Shown one piece after another: positions 10,617 to 20,993 of a stretch of DNA of 64,000 nucleotides. The stretch's first letter is position 1, and each line of letters begins with the position of its first letter. The stretch is from Rhynchopus euleeides (taxonomy: Eukaryota; Euglenozoa; Diplonemea; Diplonemida; Diplonemidae), in NCBI GenBank assembly GCA_963210315.1, contig OY723289.1:1116001-1180000 (forward strand), given 5' to 3'. The notes beneath the pieces are model-generated. The model was given only the letters and a program-made list of their open reading frames with translations. It was not told the DNA's origin and made no database searches. Both the position numbers and the translations under genes were made by a program.

Positions 10617-13600
10617 ATGGGCCGCTCGGCACTGCATGCTGTGCTGGCTGTCTGCGTGTGTGCGGCAGGGCTGTTGGACGTGGTGTCGGATGCGGCCGAG
10701 ATCGAGGTGCCAGGGCTGAAGCTGGACGGGATCTCCGCAGACATGTTCGACTGCAGCAAGCCGGCGACGACGAGCAGCGTGAATGTGGACGTGCCGCAGG
10801 TGGGGGTGAAGGCGCAGGGAACCGTGACACGCACCGGGTGCCACCTGGCGCAGGTGTCGCTGCGTGTGGTGGCATCCGCAAGCGCGCCGGTGTCGGCGTG
10901 GGGTGTGGAGCTGTCGTCGCTGCACGTGGAGCTGCAGAACACGTTCGCCAGCAACGGGGATGAGGTGTGGAGCGGGCTGCTGTCGGGAAGCGCGTCTTTT
11001 GAGGGGCAGGCGGGGACTGCGCGCATCGAGGTCGGGGCTGGCGGGGTGACATCGTTCAAGGTGTCGTCGCCGTTCCAGTCGGGCCCTGTCGCGTCGAACG
11101 GGAACATCGACTTTGCCTTCACCAAGAGCGGGGCGGAGGTGCTTGGGAACGGCGCTGTGCGGGTCACGGCGGGGTCTGTGGTGGCGGAGGGGAGTGGGCA
11201 GCTGCAGTACACGCGTGGCACGGCCAGTCGCGCGGCGCTGTGGGCGGTGGACGTGCAGAGCAGCGCGGGAGTCGGGGTGTTCGGGCTGACGCTGAGCGCG
11301 GTGCGGGTTGCGGTGCAGCGGAGAGGGAACGTCAGCAGCAGCGGCGTGTGGTCGGGGAAGCTGGCGGGGACGTTCGCGACGCAGGACTTCAGCGCGTCGG
11401 TTAAGACGGCGCTCGTGTCGTCGTCACCGGCGGTGTTCGGGCCGCTTGAGGGGGCGGTGAACGTGTCGCAGAGCGGGGTTGCGTTCGAGGGGCAGCTGTC
11501 GGTGTCGCCGAACCAGCAGGTTGCAGGGTCGTGCGCGAAGCTGTCAGTGTCGGGGACGGGGACACTGGCAGGGGGGCAGATCGCGGAGTTTGACGCGGCG
11601 CTTGCTTACGACCAGTGCGGGAAGGAGCGCTTCCAGCTGACAGGGTCGCTGCCGCAGGCCGTGGCGGGGGGGGTGCAGATCACGGACGTGGCGGTCAACG
11701 TGGCGGGGGTATCTGGCAGCGGCGGGGCGCTGGTGTGGTCCGGCGCGGTCCGCGGGTCTGTGTCGTTCCTGGAGGGAGCGGCGGCTGGGACGGCAGAGAT
11801 TGCGTTTGCCAACACGAAGCTGCAGCAGGCGACGATGAGCGTGGCGCTCGCGAGCGGTCCGGCGTCGGGGCAGATGGACCTCGCCGTAGCAAATGGCGGG
11901 GTGTGGAGTGGGGAGATGGTGCTGCAGGTGGCAACGGACAACGTGCAGGTGTCCGGGATGGCGGGGACCGTGCAGTACAACAGCGCGGACGGTGCGTTCG
12001 CTGTGCAAGCGGGGTTGAGCGAGCTGACGGTATTCGGGGTGGCGCTGCGCGACGTGCAGGTGGATCTGCAGCGGCTGCGGGACAACACAACCGTGGCGGC
12101 GGCGTGGTCTGGGAACATCGGCGGGACTGCGCAGTTCGGGGATGCGTTGACGGCACAAGTGACGGCAGTGCTGGCGGGCAACGCGTTCCAGTCGCTGGAG
12201 GGGCAGCTGGACGTGGCGGAGGCCGGAGTGGCCTTCAGCGGGACCGTCGAGGTGGACGCGGGGAAGCAGTGCAGCGGGGTGGCGGCGCAGGGGACACTGG
12301 CGGTCGACTCCGTCGCGGGGCTCACGGCAGGGCTCACGATTGACATGTGCGCGGCAGCGGGGAAGCCGAAGTACACGCTGACGGCGGCCACGACGGGGGC
12401 GGTGTCGCTCGGCGGGCTGTCGCTGTCGTCGGCACAGGTGGTGCTGCGGAAGCCGGCGGGGGGTGCGTTCAGCGGGACCTTTGCGGCCAACGCCCCGCTC
12501 TTCGGGGGGAACACGCGTGCGACGGTCGCCTTCGCTGCGGGGAAGCTGCAGAGCGTGCAGCTCAGCACAACGGTGACGGTGGTCGGGGTGATGACGGGTG
12601 CGTTCGACTTTGAGTACAAGCCGGGGTGCTCGTCCGCGCTGACGGGGGCGGCGGCCATGGCGGTGACGGTGCCCGGGGCGGATGCGGCGGACTTCACGGG
12701 GACGGTGGTGCTGACGCCGACACAGGTGGGGGCGAAGTGCGTGTGGGACCTGGCCGTCACGGCAGGGATGACCGGGGCGGTGTGGGAAGGCCCCGGCAGC
12801 ACAACGCTTTCGGACGTGACGCTGTCGGTGGCAACGCAGCACGACAGCGGCGCGGTGGCGGGGGCGAAGCTGCGGCAGCGCGTGTGGGTCGGGCGTGTCG
12901 AAGGGAAGCTGTCGTCGGGGCTGAGCGGGTACGTGGCGCTGGACAGCCGTAACTCGACGGTGGAGGCGGGGCTGGAGTTCGAGGACAACAACGTGGCGCT
13001 GGCGGTGTCATACTCCAGCAACTGTGTGGGGCGGGGCACGGTGGTGGTGAAGAACCTAGGGTACGGGATCCAGGGGGGCGAGGTGTCTGTCGCGTTCCAG
13101 AAGGTGTGCGGGGGCAGCAGCAAGGCGTGGACGGCCACCGGGATGCTGAGCGGGTTCCAGATCCCGCTTGCCGGGGGGAAGCGGATGCTGGAGATCCCTG
13201 ACGCGGTGGTGACGGTGACGCAGAACGCGGCGGGGACGCTGAAGACGGTGCAGATTGGCGGGACGTTCCTCGACATCTTCACCCTGGGGCTGGAGTTCAC
13301 CCTGCCGTACGACGCGGCGCGGCTGAAGCTGGTCGGAACTGCAAAGGCGGGACAGCCGGTGTCCCCTTCCGCGCTGCTGTCGCGGTGGGGCGGCGGTGGG
13401 TTGGACACGTCGCTGCGTGCGTTTGCGAGCCCGGTGTACGACGCGCTGAACGAGATCAAGCTGTCCACCGTGGTGCTCGAGGTGTCGCTGCTGAAGAAGA
13501 GCGTGGAGCTGTCGGGGACCGGGACGGCCTTCGGGGTCGGGTTCCAGGTTGCAGTGGGGATTGCCGACAGCCCGCGTGCCGGCTGGGGCTTCGGGGTCGG

Positions 13601-16061
13601 GATGCAGTTCACGAACCAGGCGGGGGCGGGGACCCCGTCCCTCCCCGGGCTGGCCGGGATGGTTGTACAGTACCTGCCGGCGGAGACGCTGTCCTTCACG
13701 CTGTCAAAGGGGGCGCTGTCGTTCGGGCCCTTCAAGACACGGCGGAGCGGGCTGGCGGTCGGGTCGCTCGTCTCGATGGGCAGCGGGCTGCTGGGGGACC
13801 TTGTGTCGAAGACGTCGGGCACCCCGGTGGGGGGGCTGCTGTCCGGGGGCGCACAGGCGGCACGGCTGCAGCTGGAGGGGGTCTTCTCCTCCATCACAGA
13901 CCTCGACGTGTCTGTGTCGCTGCTGGGGCGGGTGGACATGATCAAGGACCACTTCTCCATCGAGAAGCTGGCGGCGCTGTTCCGCTTCAGCGCCACGGGG
14001 ATGCCGGAGATCGGGTTCCTGGTGTCCCTGCGCATCGCATTCGGGTCGCCGCAGCGCATCATCATGCCTGCCGGGGCGCTGCTCGTGAAGCCGTCCGGGT
14101 TCGGGCTGGAGGCGTCGCTGGACGTGAAGCCGGACTGGAAAGACCCGTTCGGACTGAAGGGTGTGACGGTGCTGTTCCCGTGGGCGATCGGGTCGATGGT
14201 GTCTGCAACCACGCTGATGATCCCGAACAAGCTTGCCTTCATCGGGGGGGCAGAGGTGGCTGGGGTGTCCGGGCGTCTGGCCTTCACGGCAGACGTGGAT
14301 AACCTTGCGAACACCGCCTTCCAGGCGGACCTGCGGCGGATCGACCTGGGGCGTGTGGTGAGCGAGATTGCGCACTGCAGCGCGTGCCAGAGCGGGGTGG
14401 CCGGGATGCTGCTGAAGGTGCAGGTGGGGCGCCTCTTCGCAAACTACAACCCGTCGCCGAGTGCGGTTGAGCTGACGATTGCGGACGCGTCGGCGACGAT
14501 CCAGCCCGGGATCGTGGTGAACATCTCAGAATTCAACCTGTGGCAGGTGATCCGGGGGAGCGGGTTCCTGAGCGTGTCTGAGAAGGACGTGAAGGGGCAG
14601 CTGGAGGTGGCGCCTGTGGTGTGGGGCCCGCTCAGGCTGACGCGGAGCCTGAGCGACACGACGCAGGGCCCGTACTTCGCGGTCGAGCTGTCCGAAGAGA
14701 AGCGGCTGCTGGAGGTGCGCGGGGCGGCCAGCCTGCTGTCGCAGCATATCGAGGTGCAGATGATTCTGAATGACGCGACGGTGCGGGCGCAGCTGAACAT
14801 GGCCTTCGGGGCGCTGCGTGCGGAGGTGGAGCTGCTGACAGACGTGAAGAGTGGGGTGGACTTCGACGTGCTCGTGAAGGGGCGGGTGACGAACAGCCTG
14901 GCCGACATTGCAGCCTTCCTGGCCGCACCGCTGAAGCGCCTCGGGGAGCTGGCCGCCTCGGGGCTGGTCGAGGCGCAGGCGGGGCTGGCAAAGGCGCGTG
15001 CGGATCTCGAGGCGGCGAAGCGGGTGCTGAACTCTGCACGCGTGGAGGGGCAGGTGAACTTCGATGCGGCACAGCGCATTCTGGGGGATGCGAATGCAAA
15101 GTTCAACGAGTGCAAGCGGCGCGAGGACGACTGCGACGACGCGCCGTGGTACAAGAAGTACGTGTGCGCGCGTGTGGTGGGCTGCTGGATCGAGTACGGG
15201 GGGCGCGCTGTGGCTCAGGCTGCGGTGCGCGCGGCGCAGAGCATCGTCAACAACGCGCTGAAGGCGTGGAACGCGGCTGTCGGTGCGGCGAGCGCCGTCG
15301 TATCGGCAGTGTCTGACTCGTTGCTGCTCGCTGAGTCGGCGATGTCGTACGCGTCGGAGGTGGTGCAGAACATGGACCGCCTGACGAGCGTGCTCGGGGT
15401 GCTCGGGAACGTGATTGAGGTGAACGCGGTGACGTTCGAGACGGCGGCGTCGCCCTCGGAGGTGGACGTGCAGTTCGCGCTGGACGTGACGCTGATGAAG
15501 CAGCGGAAGGTGCTGGCGATGACGGCGGCGCTCGACTACGACGTGATTGTCAAGTTCCTGCAGGGGGTCGTGCAGGACGCGGTTGGCGGCTTCTTCGGGG
15601 ACGACAACCCTGTCAGGGCGTCGATTGTGCCGCAGTACGGGACGGTGGGGTGCCAGCAGGGCGTGGGGGACAAGAGCGGTGTGCTGGTGGGGCAGAAGGT
15701 GGCGTGCCCGCGTGCCATTGCCGGGTTCCAGATGAACACCGTCGGGTGCATCACGCAGGGCGGTGGGGTGCAGGTGGCGATGAGCTGCAAGTTCGACGGT
15801 GTCTTCAGCACGCAGGTGCCGAAGGTTTGCGAGACGCGCCACACGGGGTGCGTGACCCTGAGCGGGGTCCCTGTGGCCAACATGTTCGCGGGTGTCGGCG
15901 GTGGGCTCGCGTGTGGCGACGGGGAGGCGATGGCGTCGTGGGAGCTGGACGACAACAGCGGGGGCACGTGCCCGGCGGGGAAGCATCGCTTCTCGTACAA
16001 GTGCTGCTCGGGGCTGGACAAGGTGGCGCACTCGGTGGTGAACACGGAGAATTCTGCGTGA
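10617..16061 (+). CDS. Giant secreted modular protein, upstream part to in-frame TGA
   Basis: Reads from ATG 10617 (open frame extends upstream without an ATG) for 1814 aa to TGA 16059-16061. The N-terminus is a clear signal peptide: MGR then a hydrophobic run, with Ala-rich cleavage region before residue 28. Residues about 30-850 are beta-rich, Ser/Gly/Val/Thr-rich repeats of roughly 100 aa in which a V/A-WSG motif followed by a spaced Gly recurs at least five times, suggesting a surface or matrix fibre. Residues about 850-1450 are further beta-rich sequence. A charged helical, possibly coiled-coil segment lies at about 1455-1500, just before a Cys cluster. From about residue 1670 Cys-rich modules begin. 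The next codon after the TGA continues in the same frame with the same module, so this is most likely one 2533-codon gene. Family not recognised; an adhesin-like cell-surface role is inference. Confidence 0.85.
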   Translation: MGRSALHAVLAVCVCAAGLLDVVSDAAEIEVPGLKLDGISADMFDCSKPATTSSVNVDVPQVGVKAQGTVTRTGCHLAQVSLRVVASASAPVSAWGVELSSLHVELQNTFASNGDEVWSGLLSGSASFEGQAGTARIEVGAGGVTSFKVSSPFQSGPVASNGNIDFAFTKSGAEVLGNGAVRVTAGSVVAEGSGQLQYTRGTASRAALWAVDVQSSAGVGVFGLTLSAVRVAVQRRGNVSSSGVWSGKLAGTFATQDFSASVKTALVSSSPAVFGPLEGAVNVSQSGVAFEGQLSVSPNQQVAGSCAKLSVSGTGTLAGGQIAEFDAALAYDQCGKERFQLTGSLPQAVAGGVQITDVAVNVAGVSGSGGALVWSGAVRGSVSFLEGAAAGTAEIAFANTKLQQATMSVALASGPASGQMDLAVANGGVWSGEMVLQVATDNVQVSGMAGTVQYNSADGAFAVQAGLSELTVFGVALRDVQVDLQRLRDNTTVAAAWSGNIGGTAQFGDALTAQVTAVLAGNAFQSLEGQLDVAEAGVAFSGTVEVDAGKQCSGVAAQGTLAVDSVAGLTAGLTIDMCAAAGKPKYTLTAATTGAVSLGGLSLSSAQVVLRKPAGGAFSGTFAANAPLFGGNTRATVAFAAGKLQSVQLSTTVTVVGVMTGAFDFEYKPGCSSALTGAAAMAVTVPGADAADFTGTVVLTPTQVGAKCVWDLAVTAGMTGAVWEGPGSTTLSDVTLSVATQHDSGAVAGAKLRQRVWVGRVEGKLSSGLSGYVALDSRNSTVEAGLEFEDNNVALAVSYSSNCVGRGTVVVKNLGYGIQGGEVSVAFQKVCGGSSKAWTATGMLSGFQIPLAGGKRMLEIPDAVVTVTQNAAGTLKTVQIGGTFLDIFTLGLEFTLPYDAARLKLVGTAKAGQPVSPSALLSRWGGGGLDTSLRAFASPVYDALNEIKLSTVVLEVSLLKKSVELSGTGTAFGVGFQVAVGIADSPRAGWGFGVGMQFTNQAGAGTPSLPGLAGMVVQYLPAETLSFTLSKGALSFGPFKTRRSGLAVGSLVSMGSGLLGDLVSKTSGTPVGGLLSGGAQAARLQLEGVFSSITDLDVSVSLLGRVDMIKDHFSIEKLAALFRFSATGMPEIGFLVSLRIAFGSPQRIIMPAGALLVKPSGFGLEASLDVKPDWKDPFGLKGVTVLFPWAIGSMVSATTLMIPNKLAFIGGAEVAGVSGRLAFTADVDNLANTAFQADLRRIDLGRVVSEIAHCSACQSGVAGMLLKVQVGRLFANYNPSPSAVELTIADASATIQPGIVVNISEFNLWQVIRGSGFLSVSEKDVKGQLEVAPVVWGPLRLTRSLSDTTQGPYFAVELSEEKRLLEVRGAASLLSQHIEVQMILNDATVRAQLNMAFGALRAEVELLTDVKSGVDFDVLVKGRVTNSLADIAAFLAAPLKRLGELAASGLVEAQAGLAKARADLEAAKRVLNSARVEGQVNFDAAQRILGDANAKFNECKRREDDCDDAPWYKKYVCARVVGCWIEYGGRAVAQAAVRAAQSIVNNALKAWNAAVGAASAVVSAVSDSLLLAESAMSYASEVVQNMDRLTSVLGVLGNVIEVNAVTFETAASPSEVDVQFALDVTLMKQRKVLAMTAALDYDVIVKFLQGVVQDAVGGFFGDDNPVRASIVPQYGTVGCQQGVGDKSGVLVGQKVACPRAIAGFQMNTVGCITQGGGVQVAMSCKFDGVFSTQVPKVCETRHTGCVTLSGVPVANMFAGVGGGLACGDGEAMASWELDDNSGGTCPAGKHRFSYKCCSGLDKVAHSVVNTENSA

Positions 16062-16088
16062 TTCGACGGGTCGGGCGGGGTCGAGCAC

Positions 16089-18218
16089 ATGCCGCCCGTG
16101 CGGTGCGACCGTGAGGGTGTGCTGAAGGCGTGGCGGGTGACGCAGGGCTGGGGCGGCTGCACGCGCCTTGAGTACGACTGCCTTGGGAAGTGGTCAGGGA
16201 GCCGCACGGACTGCTTCGACGCACAGTACAACCTGTTCGAGCGGGACATTGCGTGCAAGAGCACCGAGCGGGACCTGGCGATGAACGGATTCGACATCGG
16301 GCAGTATGGATGCCCCCAGGCCGACCAGGCACGCGTGCAGACGCTGTGCCAGAGCACCGAGTCGTTCCCTCTCGACATGTGCCAGCAGCAGGAGTCGGCG
16401 TGCTACGACGCCAACAGCGACATCAGCCAGTTCTGGAGGTACGACGAGACCACAGGCGTCAGCATCGACGGGAAGCAGCTGTGGGTAGGGTGCTCGGCGG
16501 GGGATGTGATGGAGTCGCTCAGGCTGGAGCCGACCGGGCAGTCGGGCTGCCACCGTTTCAAGTTCAACTGCTGCCCCCCGAGGATGGCGACGGTTTCTGT
16601 GCGGCGGACGACAGAGGGCGGCCCCGACATCTCGAGCATCGGGGGCGGGCAGAGCGGGGTGGACAAGAACAAGCAGTTCTACGGGCACCAGGTGCACTGC
16701 GACTACGGGATGGCACTCAACTCGCTGACCTTCCACCGCGACTACGTGGAGTACATCTGTGTCGGCCCGAGCGCATCGGCGGTCCCGACGCCTGCCCCGT
16801 CAGTGACACCGGCACCCACGCAGGCACCGGCGCCCATCTCGCCGGAAGTGCAGTACACGGAGTCCACGCAGGCATGCGCGGACCTGGGGAGCTACCCGAT
16901 GGAGGCGCTGACGAAGGGCTGGATCACATGCGAGGAGAAGGCTATGAACGGGTTCAGCGTGCGGACGGCGCCGTGCACGCCGCAGGGCGCGGAGGCGCGG
17001 GCGGTGCAGCAGGAGGCGCGGTGCCTGTCGCGCGACACCCTCCCCACGTCCTCCTGCAGGACGTACCTGTCGGGGTGCGCGGAGGAGTCGTGGACAGGCA
17101 GCCTGCTGCAGCCGCAGCAGATGTGGGTCGGCTGCCCGGCTGGGCAGGCGATGGCGAGCTTTTCCTTCGGGAGGCAGAACTCGTGCGAGCGGTTCTCCGT
17201 GCAGTGCTGTGAGGTCGGCGTGCCGAGCGGCTACCGGATCCGGACCGAGACGCGCCGCACGGTCGGAACCGGGAAGCTGCAGACGTCCGGGGACATGGGC
17301 AACTTCGACGGGCACAAGCCGTACTGCGGGGGGCGCGGGGCGCTGAACAGGTGGAGCATGGAGGGGGAGAACTCTGTGGCGCACCGGTTTGTGTACGAGT
17401 GCCTCGTTGTGGAGGCTGTTCCGGCACCGGCGCCGGCGCCAAGCAGCAGCTGCGTGCAGGTGGGCAGCACAAAGGATGCGCTGCTGGGGGCCTTCAGCTG
17501 CAGCGCGGCGACCGCGATGCGTGGGTTTGGGGTGGCCGTTCCGACGGCCTGTGCACAGCAGGGGCAGGGCTACGTGCAGCGACAGGCAACATGCCAGGCG
17601 GCCAGCGTGGTCGCAGTCAACAGTGCGACCTGCACGCAGCGCCGGTCGGACACCTGTGTGTCGAAGTACTGGGACCTTCGCGGCATGGCGCCCGACCGCG
17701 CTGCGGGCCTCGGGTGGGTGGCGTGCCCGCTGGGGCAGGTGATGACGCAGTTCGCGATTGAGGAGGCATCGGGCCCCTCCGGGTGCAGATACTACCAGAT
17801 GCAGTGCTGCAACGTGCACATCGGCGACACCTCCACACACCGGCTGCGGGAGGCGGAGCTCACGACCGCGGCTCCCAGGGGCGGGGTGCTGCTGCCCAAC
17901 TACCTGGACAGCATGGAGGCCTTTGCGAAGCACGTGCTGGACTGTGGGCCGCGTGGGGCGCTGAACGGGTGGTCCGTGATGAAGTCCAGGCAAGGGTTTG
18001 CATACAAGTGCATCTCTGTGGAGCTGAAGGTGCATGCCCCCACCCCTGCGCCCACTCCGGTCCCGACCCCTGCTCCCCCCGCCACGCCTGTCCCACTCCC
18101 GACGTTCCCACCGGTGCCGGTGCCCCCACCAGGTGGGTGCCTCCCTGGCCAGCAGCGGATTTGCCCGTTCGTTGGGCCTTGCTTTTGCAGTGGTGGGTGG
18201 GGTGGGTTCCCCTTCTGA
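16089..18218 (+). CDS. Cys-rich module array, continuation of the giant secreted protein
   Basis: Same frame as 10617-16061 and open from 16062; the first ATG is 16089, but there is no signal peptide, so an independent gene is unlikely. It contains about three repeats of a roughly 180-aa unit: a segment with CL or CQ and spaced Cys, then W-VGC or W-VAC, P-GQ-M, F-C-CC, followed by a tail with H-x-C or Y-C, GALN or MALN, W, then an aromatic and Y-x-C. Units are joined by Pro/Ala/Thr-rich linkers (PTPAP type), and the C-terminus is a longer Pro linker ending in GGWGGFPF. No membrane anchor is seen. The 18-nt spacing and shared module across the TGA argue for readthrough, a sequencing error or a recent nonsense mutation. 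The gene stops 30 bp before a transposon terminus at 18248. Confidence 0.8.
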   Translation: MPPVRCDREGVLKAWRVTQGWGGCTRLEYDCLGKWSGSRTDCFDAQYNLFERDIACKSTERDLAMNGFDIGQYGCPQADQARVQTLCQSTESFPLDMCQQQESACYDANSDISQFWRYDETTGVSIDGKQLWVGCSAGDVMESLRLEPTGQSGCHRFKFNCCPPRMATVSVRRTTEGGPDISSIGGGQSGVDKNKQFYGHQVHCDYGMALNSLTFHRDYVEYICVGPSASAVPTPAPSVTPAPTQAPAPISPEVQYTESTQACADLGSYPMEALTKGWITCEEKAMNGFSVRTAPCTPQGAEARAVQQEARCLSRDTLPTSSCRTYLSGCAEESWTGSLLQPQQMWVGCPAGQAMASFSFGRQNSCERFSVQCCEVGVPSGYRIRTETRRTVGTGKLQTSGDMGNFDGHKPYCGGRGALNRWSMEGENSVAHRFVYECLVVEAVPAPAPAPSSSCVQVGSTKDALLGAFSCSAATAMRGFGVAVPTACAQQGQGYVQRQATCQAASVVAVNSATCTQRRSDTCVSKYWDLRGMAPDRAAGLGWVACPLGQVMTQFAIEEASGPSGCRYYQMQCCNVHIGDTSTHRLREAELTTAAPRGGVLLPNYLDSMEAFAKHVLDCGPRGALNGWSVMKSRQGFAYKCISVELKVHAPTPAPTPVPTPAPPATPVPLPTFPPVPVPPPGGCLPGQQRICPFVGPCFCSGGWGGFPF

Positions 18219-18378
18219 AATGGCCGGAGGTCGTTCTGACACTCCTTCACGGTGGACTCCAGCGGCCCTAGCGGGAGTCTGAGCGGGTGTCAAAGACTCC
18301 CGCTAGGGGGAGTCTGACTCCCCCTAGCGGGAGTCTTTTCACCTATTTTCATCCATTTTTCCCATGATATAGTTACAG

Positions 18379-18768
18379 CAAGGTGACCAACCCTACAGCT
18401 GTCGGCCAGTCGGTCGGTCGGCCGACAGCAAAAAAAAAATCCGAAATTTTTTTTTGCCGATTTGGTGACATTTTTTTTTTTTTTTTGCCACGGGGAAAAT
18501 TTTTCGAGACATAGAGATTTTTCAGAAAATTGGGGGTGGTTTTTTCGGGTGGGCAGCATTCGACCCAAACCCACCTGCCGGTAAAAAATCGCGAGATGCA
18601 GCCGATGCACCGCCATTCCGTGGGTTTCTGGGCGGTTTGGGCCGAAAAAATGTCGGTTTGTGAGGTGGCCCGAGAGGCCGACCGACCGACCGACAGGCAA
18701 AAATCGGGCCGACCGACCGACCCGACAGCTGTCGGCCTGTCGGCCGACTAGTAGCGTTGGTCACCTTG
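18379..18768. mobile_element. 390-bp hAT-like MITE with GTTACAG duplication
   Basis: TIRs CAAGGTGACCAAC and complement; flanking 7-bp repeat GTTACAG at 18372-18378 and 18769-18775. Subterminal GTCGGCCGAC and CCGACCGACC words are arranged as inverted blocks, and the interior has poly-A/T runs. It is nested in the left arm of the CACGGTGG element. No coding capacity. Confidence 0.75.
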
Positions 18769-19844
18769 GTTACAGTCTACTGGCGTGGGGGGTAAAATCA
18801 TGGTGGAAGAGGGATGGGGAGGGGCTTGTTTTGCTTCTGTCAGTTTCCCCGGACTCTGGACTACCTACCTATCCTCCTGGTAGCGGCTACACCTGCGGAG
18901 GTGAGCGGTTAGAATTTGAGGTGTCAAAGTGCGGCCATCGCCTGTCGTAGTTGTGTTACACCTTGGGCAAGACAAGCCATCCTGCAGGCCTCATCTTCTT
19001 CGTCAGAACTGTCATCCCCCTCCTGCTGTGCGCGTTGGTCAAGCGTGCTCAAAGTCGCCTCGGATGACACGAATGGTGTGAAAGTCGCCCCCAGCGGGAT
19101 TGGCATTTTGCACAAGCAGAGCGATAATTTGCGGTGTCCTTCGGGGAACCGGAACAGGAAGTAGGGCGCGCTGATGGGTTCAACGAAGTCCTGTGTGTTG
19201 CAGTGCACAAACCCCTTCGGCAGCTGTGTCAACTGTGTGCAAAGAACATACACAGCCAATCTATGAGCGTGTCGGGTGTGCAGACACGGACACAGGATGA
19301 CTTCTCTATACCCGAGGATCCCGTCCTGCGACAGGTGCGCAACCTTCCAAGGCATGCCCGATGCGCGCCGCTTCTCTTCTGCCATCGCAAGATCTCTCTC
19401 GTAAGTTGCGGAGCTGGCGATTGTAACGGCATCTTTCTTGCGATGTCCGTTCTCTGCTTCTTCAAATTCGTCGTTGTTCTGCAGAGGCACTGCATCTTCT
19501 GGAGCCCACCAATGATGGAGACTGTGTACGTAGACATTGCGCGTTGATCCCTTTTCGGCATGCTCCATCAACCAGTGAAATATATGCCCTGAGATCCGAG
19601 CACGCAAGAAGGGAATCCGGGCTGACTCATCCTTGCATCCCCAGAAGCGCCAGGGGATGTCTGCATACCGGAAATGCATGAGGTCTGCAAGGGAGACAAA
19701 GAGGTAGCGGAACAAGCCCTTGTAGGTGTGTCCTGTGACAGGCAAGCACGACCTTCCGGAACTGAGCACCTGTCCCATGCTGCGACACATTCAGTGCAAG
19801 GTTTGTACAGGTCTTGTCGAATATTTTTTTGTTGTCTCATCCAG

Positions 19845-20504
19845 CAGGGGTGGAGCTTGAAATATGGGGTTGCGGGCTGGATCGGGTCAGATCGGGTCAG
19901 CCAATTTTTTCTTATGGGTTCCCCCCCGGTTCGTCTCAGAGATCAGTGCTCGGGCCCAGCCTCCCGCGAGGTACCGGAACCGATATGCAGCCCCGGACGC
20001 GCAAGGACTTGGTTACAAGACAAACACATGCCGTAGGGGGGGTCTGGGAGGCGGAGCTCCCAGCCGCCGGAGGCCACGGTAGTGAACATCTGTGACTTGC
20101 GGGCGTACGGATTCTGTGTGAGTTGGCTGCGTCCTCCTGAGGATACTGAGATTCCCTGATGTAAAGGGCTTGGGTACAAGACAGGCACATGCCACAGGGG
20201 GGTCTGGGGGGCGGAGCCCCCCAGCCACCGGAGGCCACGGTAGTAAACGTCTGTTGCACGGTACGGGTTGGGCAGCTTCATTTGTCCTCTATTGTGACTG
20301 TTTGAGGCCTGTGCTCATGTCGCTGGGGTCACTTTGCTCACGAAACGCCTCCTGGTCACCTTGAGGCCCCAAGGCGAGGAGCCAACTTTTCCGGTTTCCC
20401 GAAAATCTATATTTTTTTTCTTTTTACCCCTGACCTGATTTTTTGTGAGGGCCTGCAGAAAATCAGGTCAGCTGACCCGAAAAAACCCCCAAGCTCCACC
20501 CCTG
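19845..20504. mobile_element. 660-bp hAT-like element, 8-bp TSD TCATCCAG
   Basis: Ends CAGGGGTGGAGCTTG and CAAGCTCCACCCCTG, flanked by TCATCCAG (19837-19844 and 20505-20512). CAGGG termini with an 8-bp TSD are typical of hAT elements. It contains GGGTCAGATCGGGTCAG repeats and two copies of the dispersed hairpin motif (about 20037-20095 and 20196-20254, 160 bp apart). Non-autonomous. Confidence 0.9.
20037..20254 (+). repeat. Dispersed hairpin motif, tandem pair
   Basis: Two copies with GGTCTGG at 20041 and 20201. Each has a GC hairpin followed by AGCC(G/A)CCGGAGGCCACGG and TAGT(G/A)AAC(A/G)TCTGT. In the first copy the stem reads CTGGGAG paired with CTCCCAG instead of the usual all-GC stem, a compensatory change. 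Upstream of both lies a shared CAAG-ACA-CACATGCC segment. Confidence 0.8.
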
Positions 20505-20993
20505 TCATCCAGTACCCTGATCAGCCGCATGGCGAGCCCCTTGCAGTCATGGAGTGCTGGGGTGACGTAGCGGGCATTGGGAAGCACACCTGCCAAGAGG
20601 GAGGGGTAGCCAGCCTCTTTCATCTCAGAGAGAGTCAGGTGCGGGTATCGATGCACCTGTTGATACCAGCGTTCTTCTGGGATGTCGCACAGTGAGCATC
20701 GGTGCCCTCGCCCCCCGCATCGCCTCATTGTTGCCCACTGCTGATCTATACTCCCGCTAGCGGGAGTTGGACTCCCCCTAGTTGAGACTCCCGAAAAGGG
20801 TTAAACCCGGTAGTGGTACCCTACCCCCGCTGGAGTCCACCGTGCAAGGCCGGATCAGCCCACGGGTGGGTTTGAGGAAGAAATCTGGGGGGGCAAATTT
20901 TGCTGCGACTTCCGGTTTCACCCGGCCGAACTCCAGCATCTATCCAGACCCACGGTGCCAAGCCGTTCGCCCGTGTCGCGATCATTCGCGGCT

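Larger units (their letters stand above)
18924..20728 (-). pseudogene. Transposase-like ORF split by a 660-bp insertion and a TGA
   Basis: The upstream part (20728-20513, minus) starts with ATG and has a C-x-C-type start (CSLCDIPEERW) and a PALHDCKGL segment. The downstream part (19790-18924) has 288 codons with aromatic/His-rich text and an acidic C-terminal tail (DDSSDEEDE). Between them lies an insertion (19845-20504) flanked by 8-bp TCATCCAG repeats. With the insertion and one repeat disregarded, both parts are in the same frame, and a single TGA stands directly before the ATG at 19790. The encoded protein is not recognised; its place inside a TIR element argues for a transposase or accessory factor. 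Confidence 0.65.
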
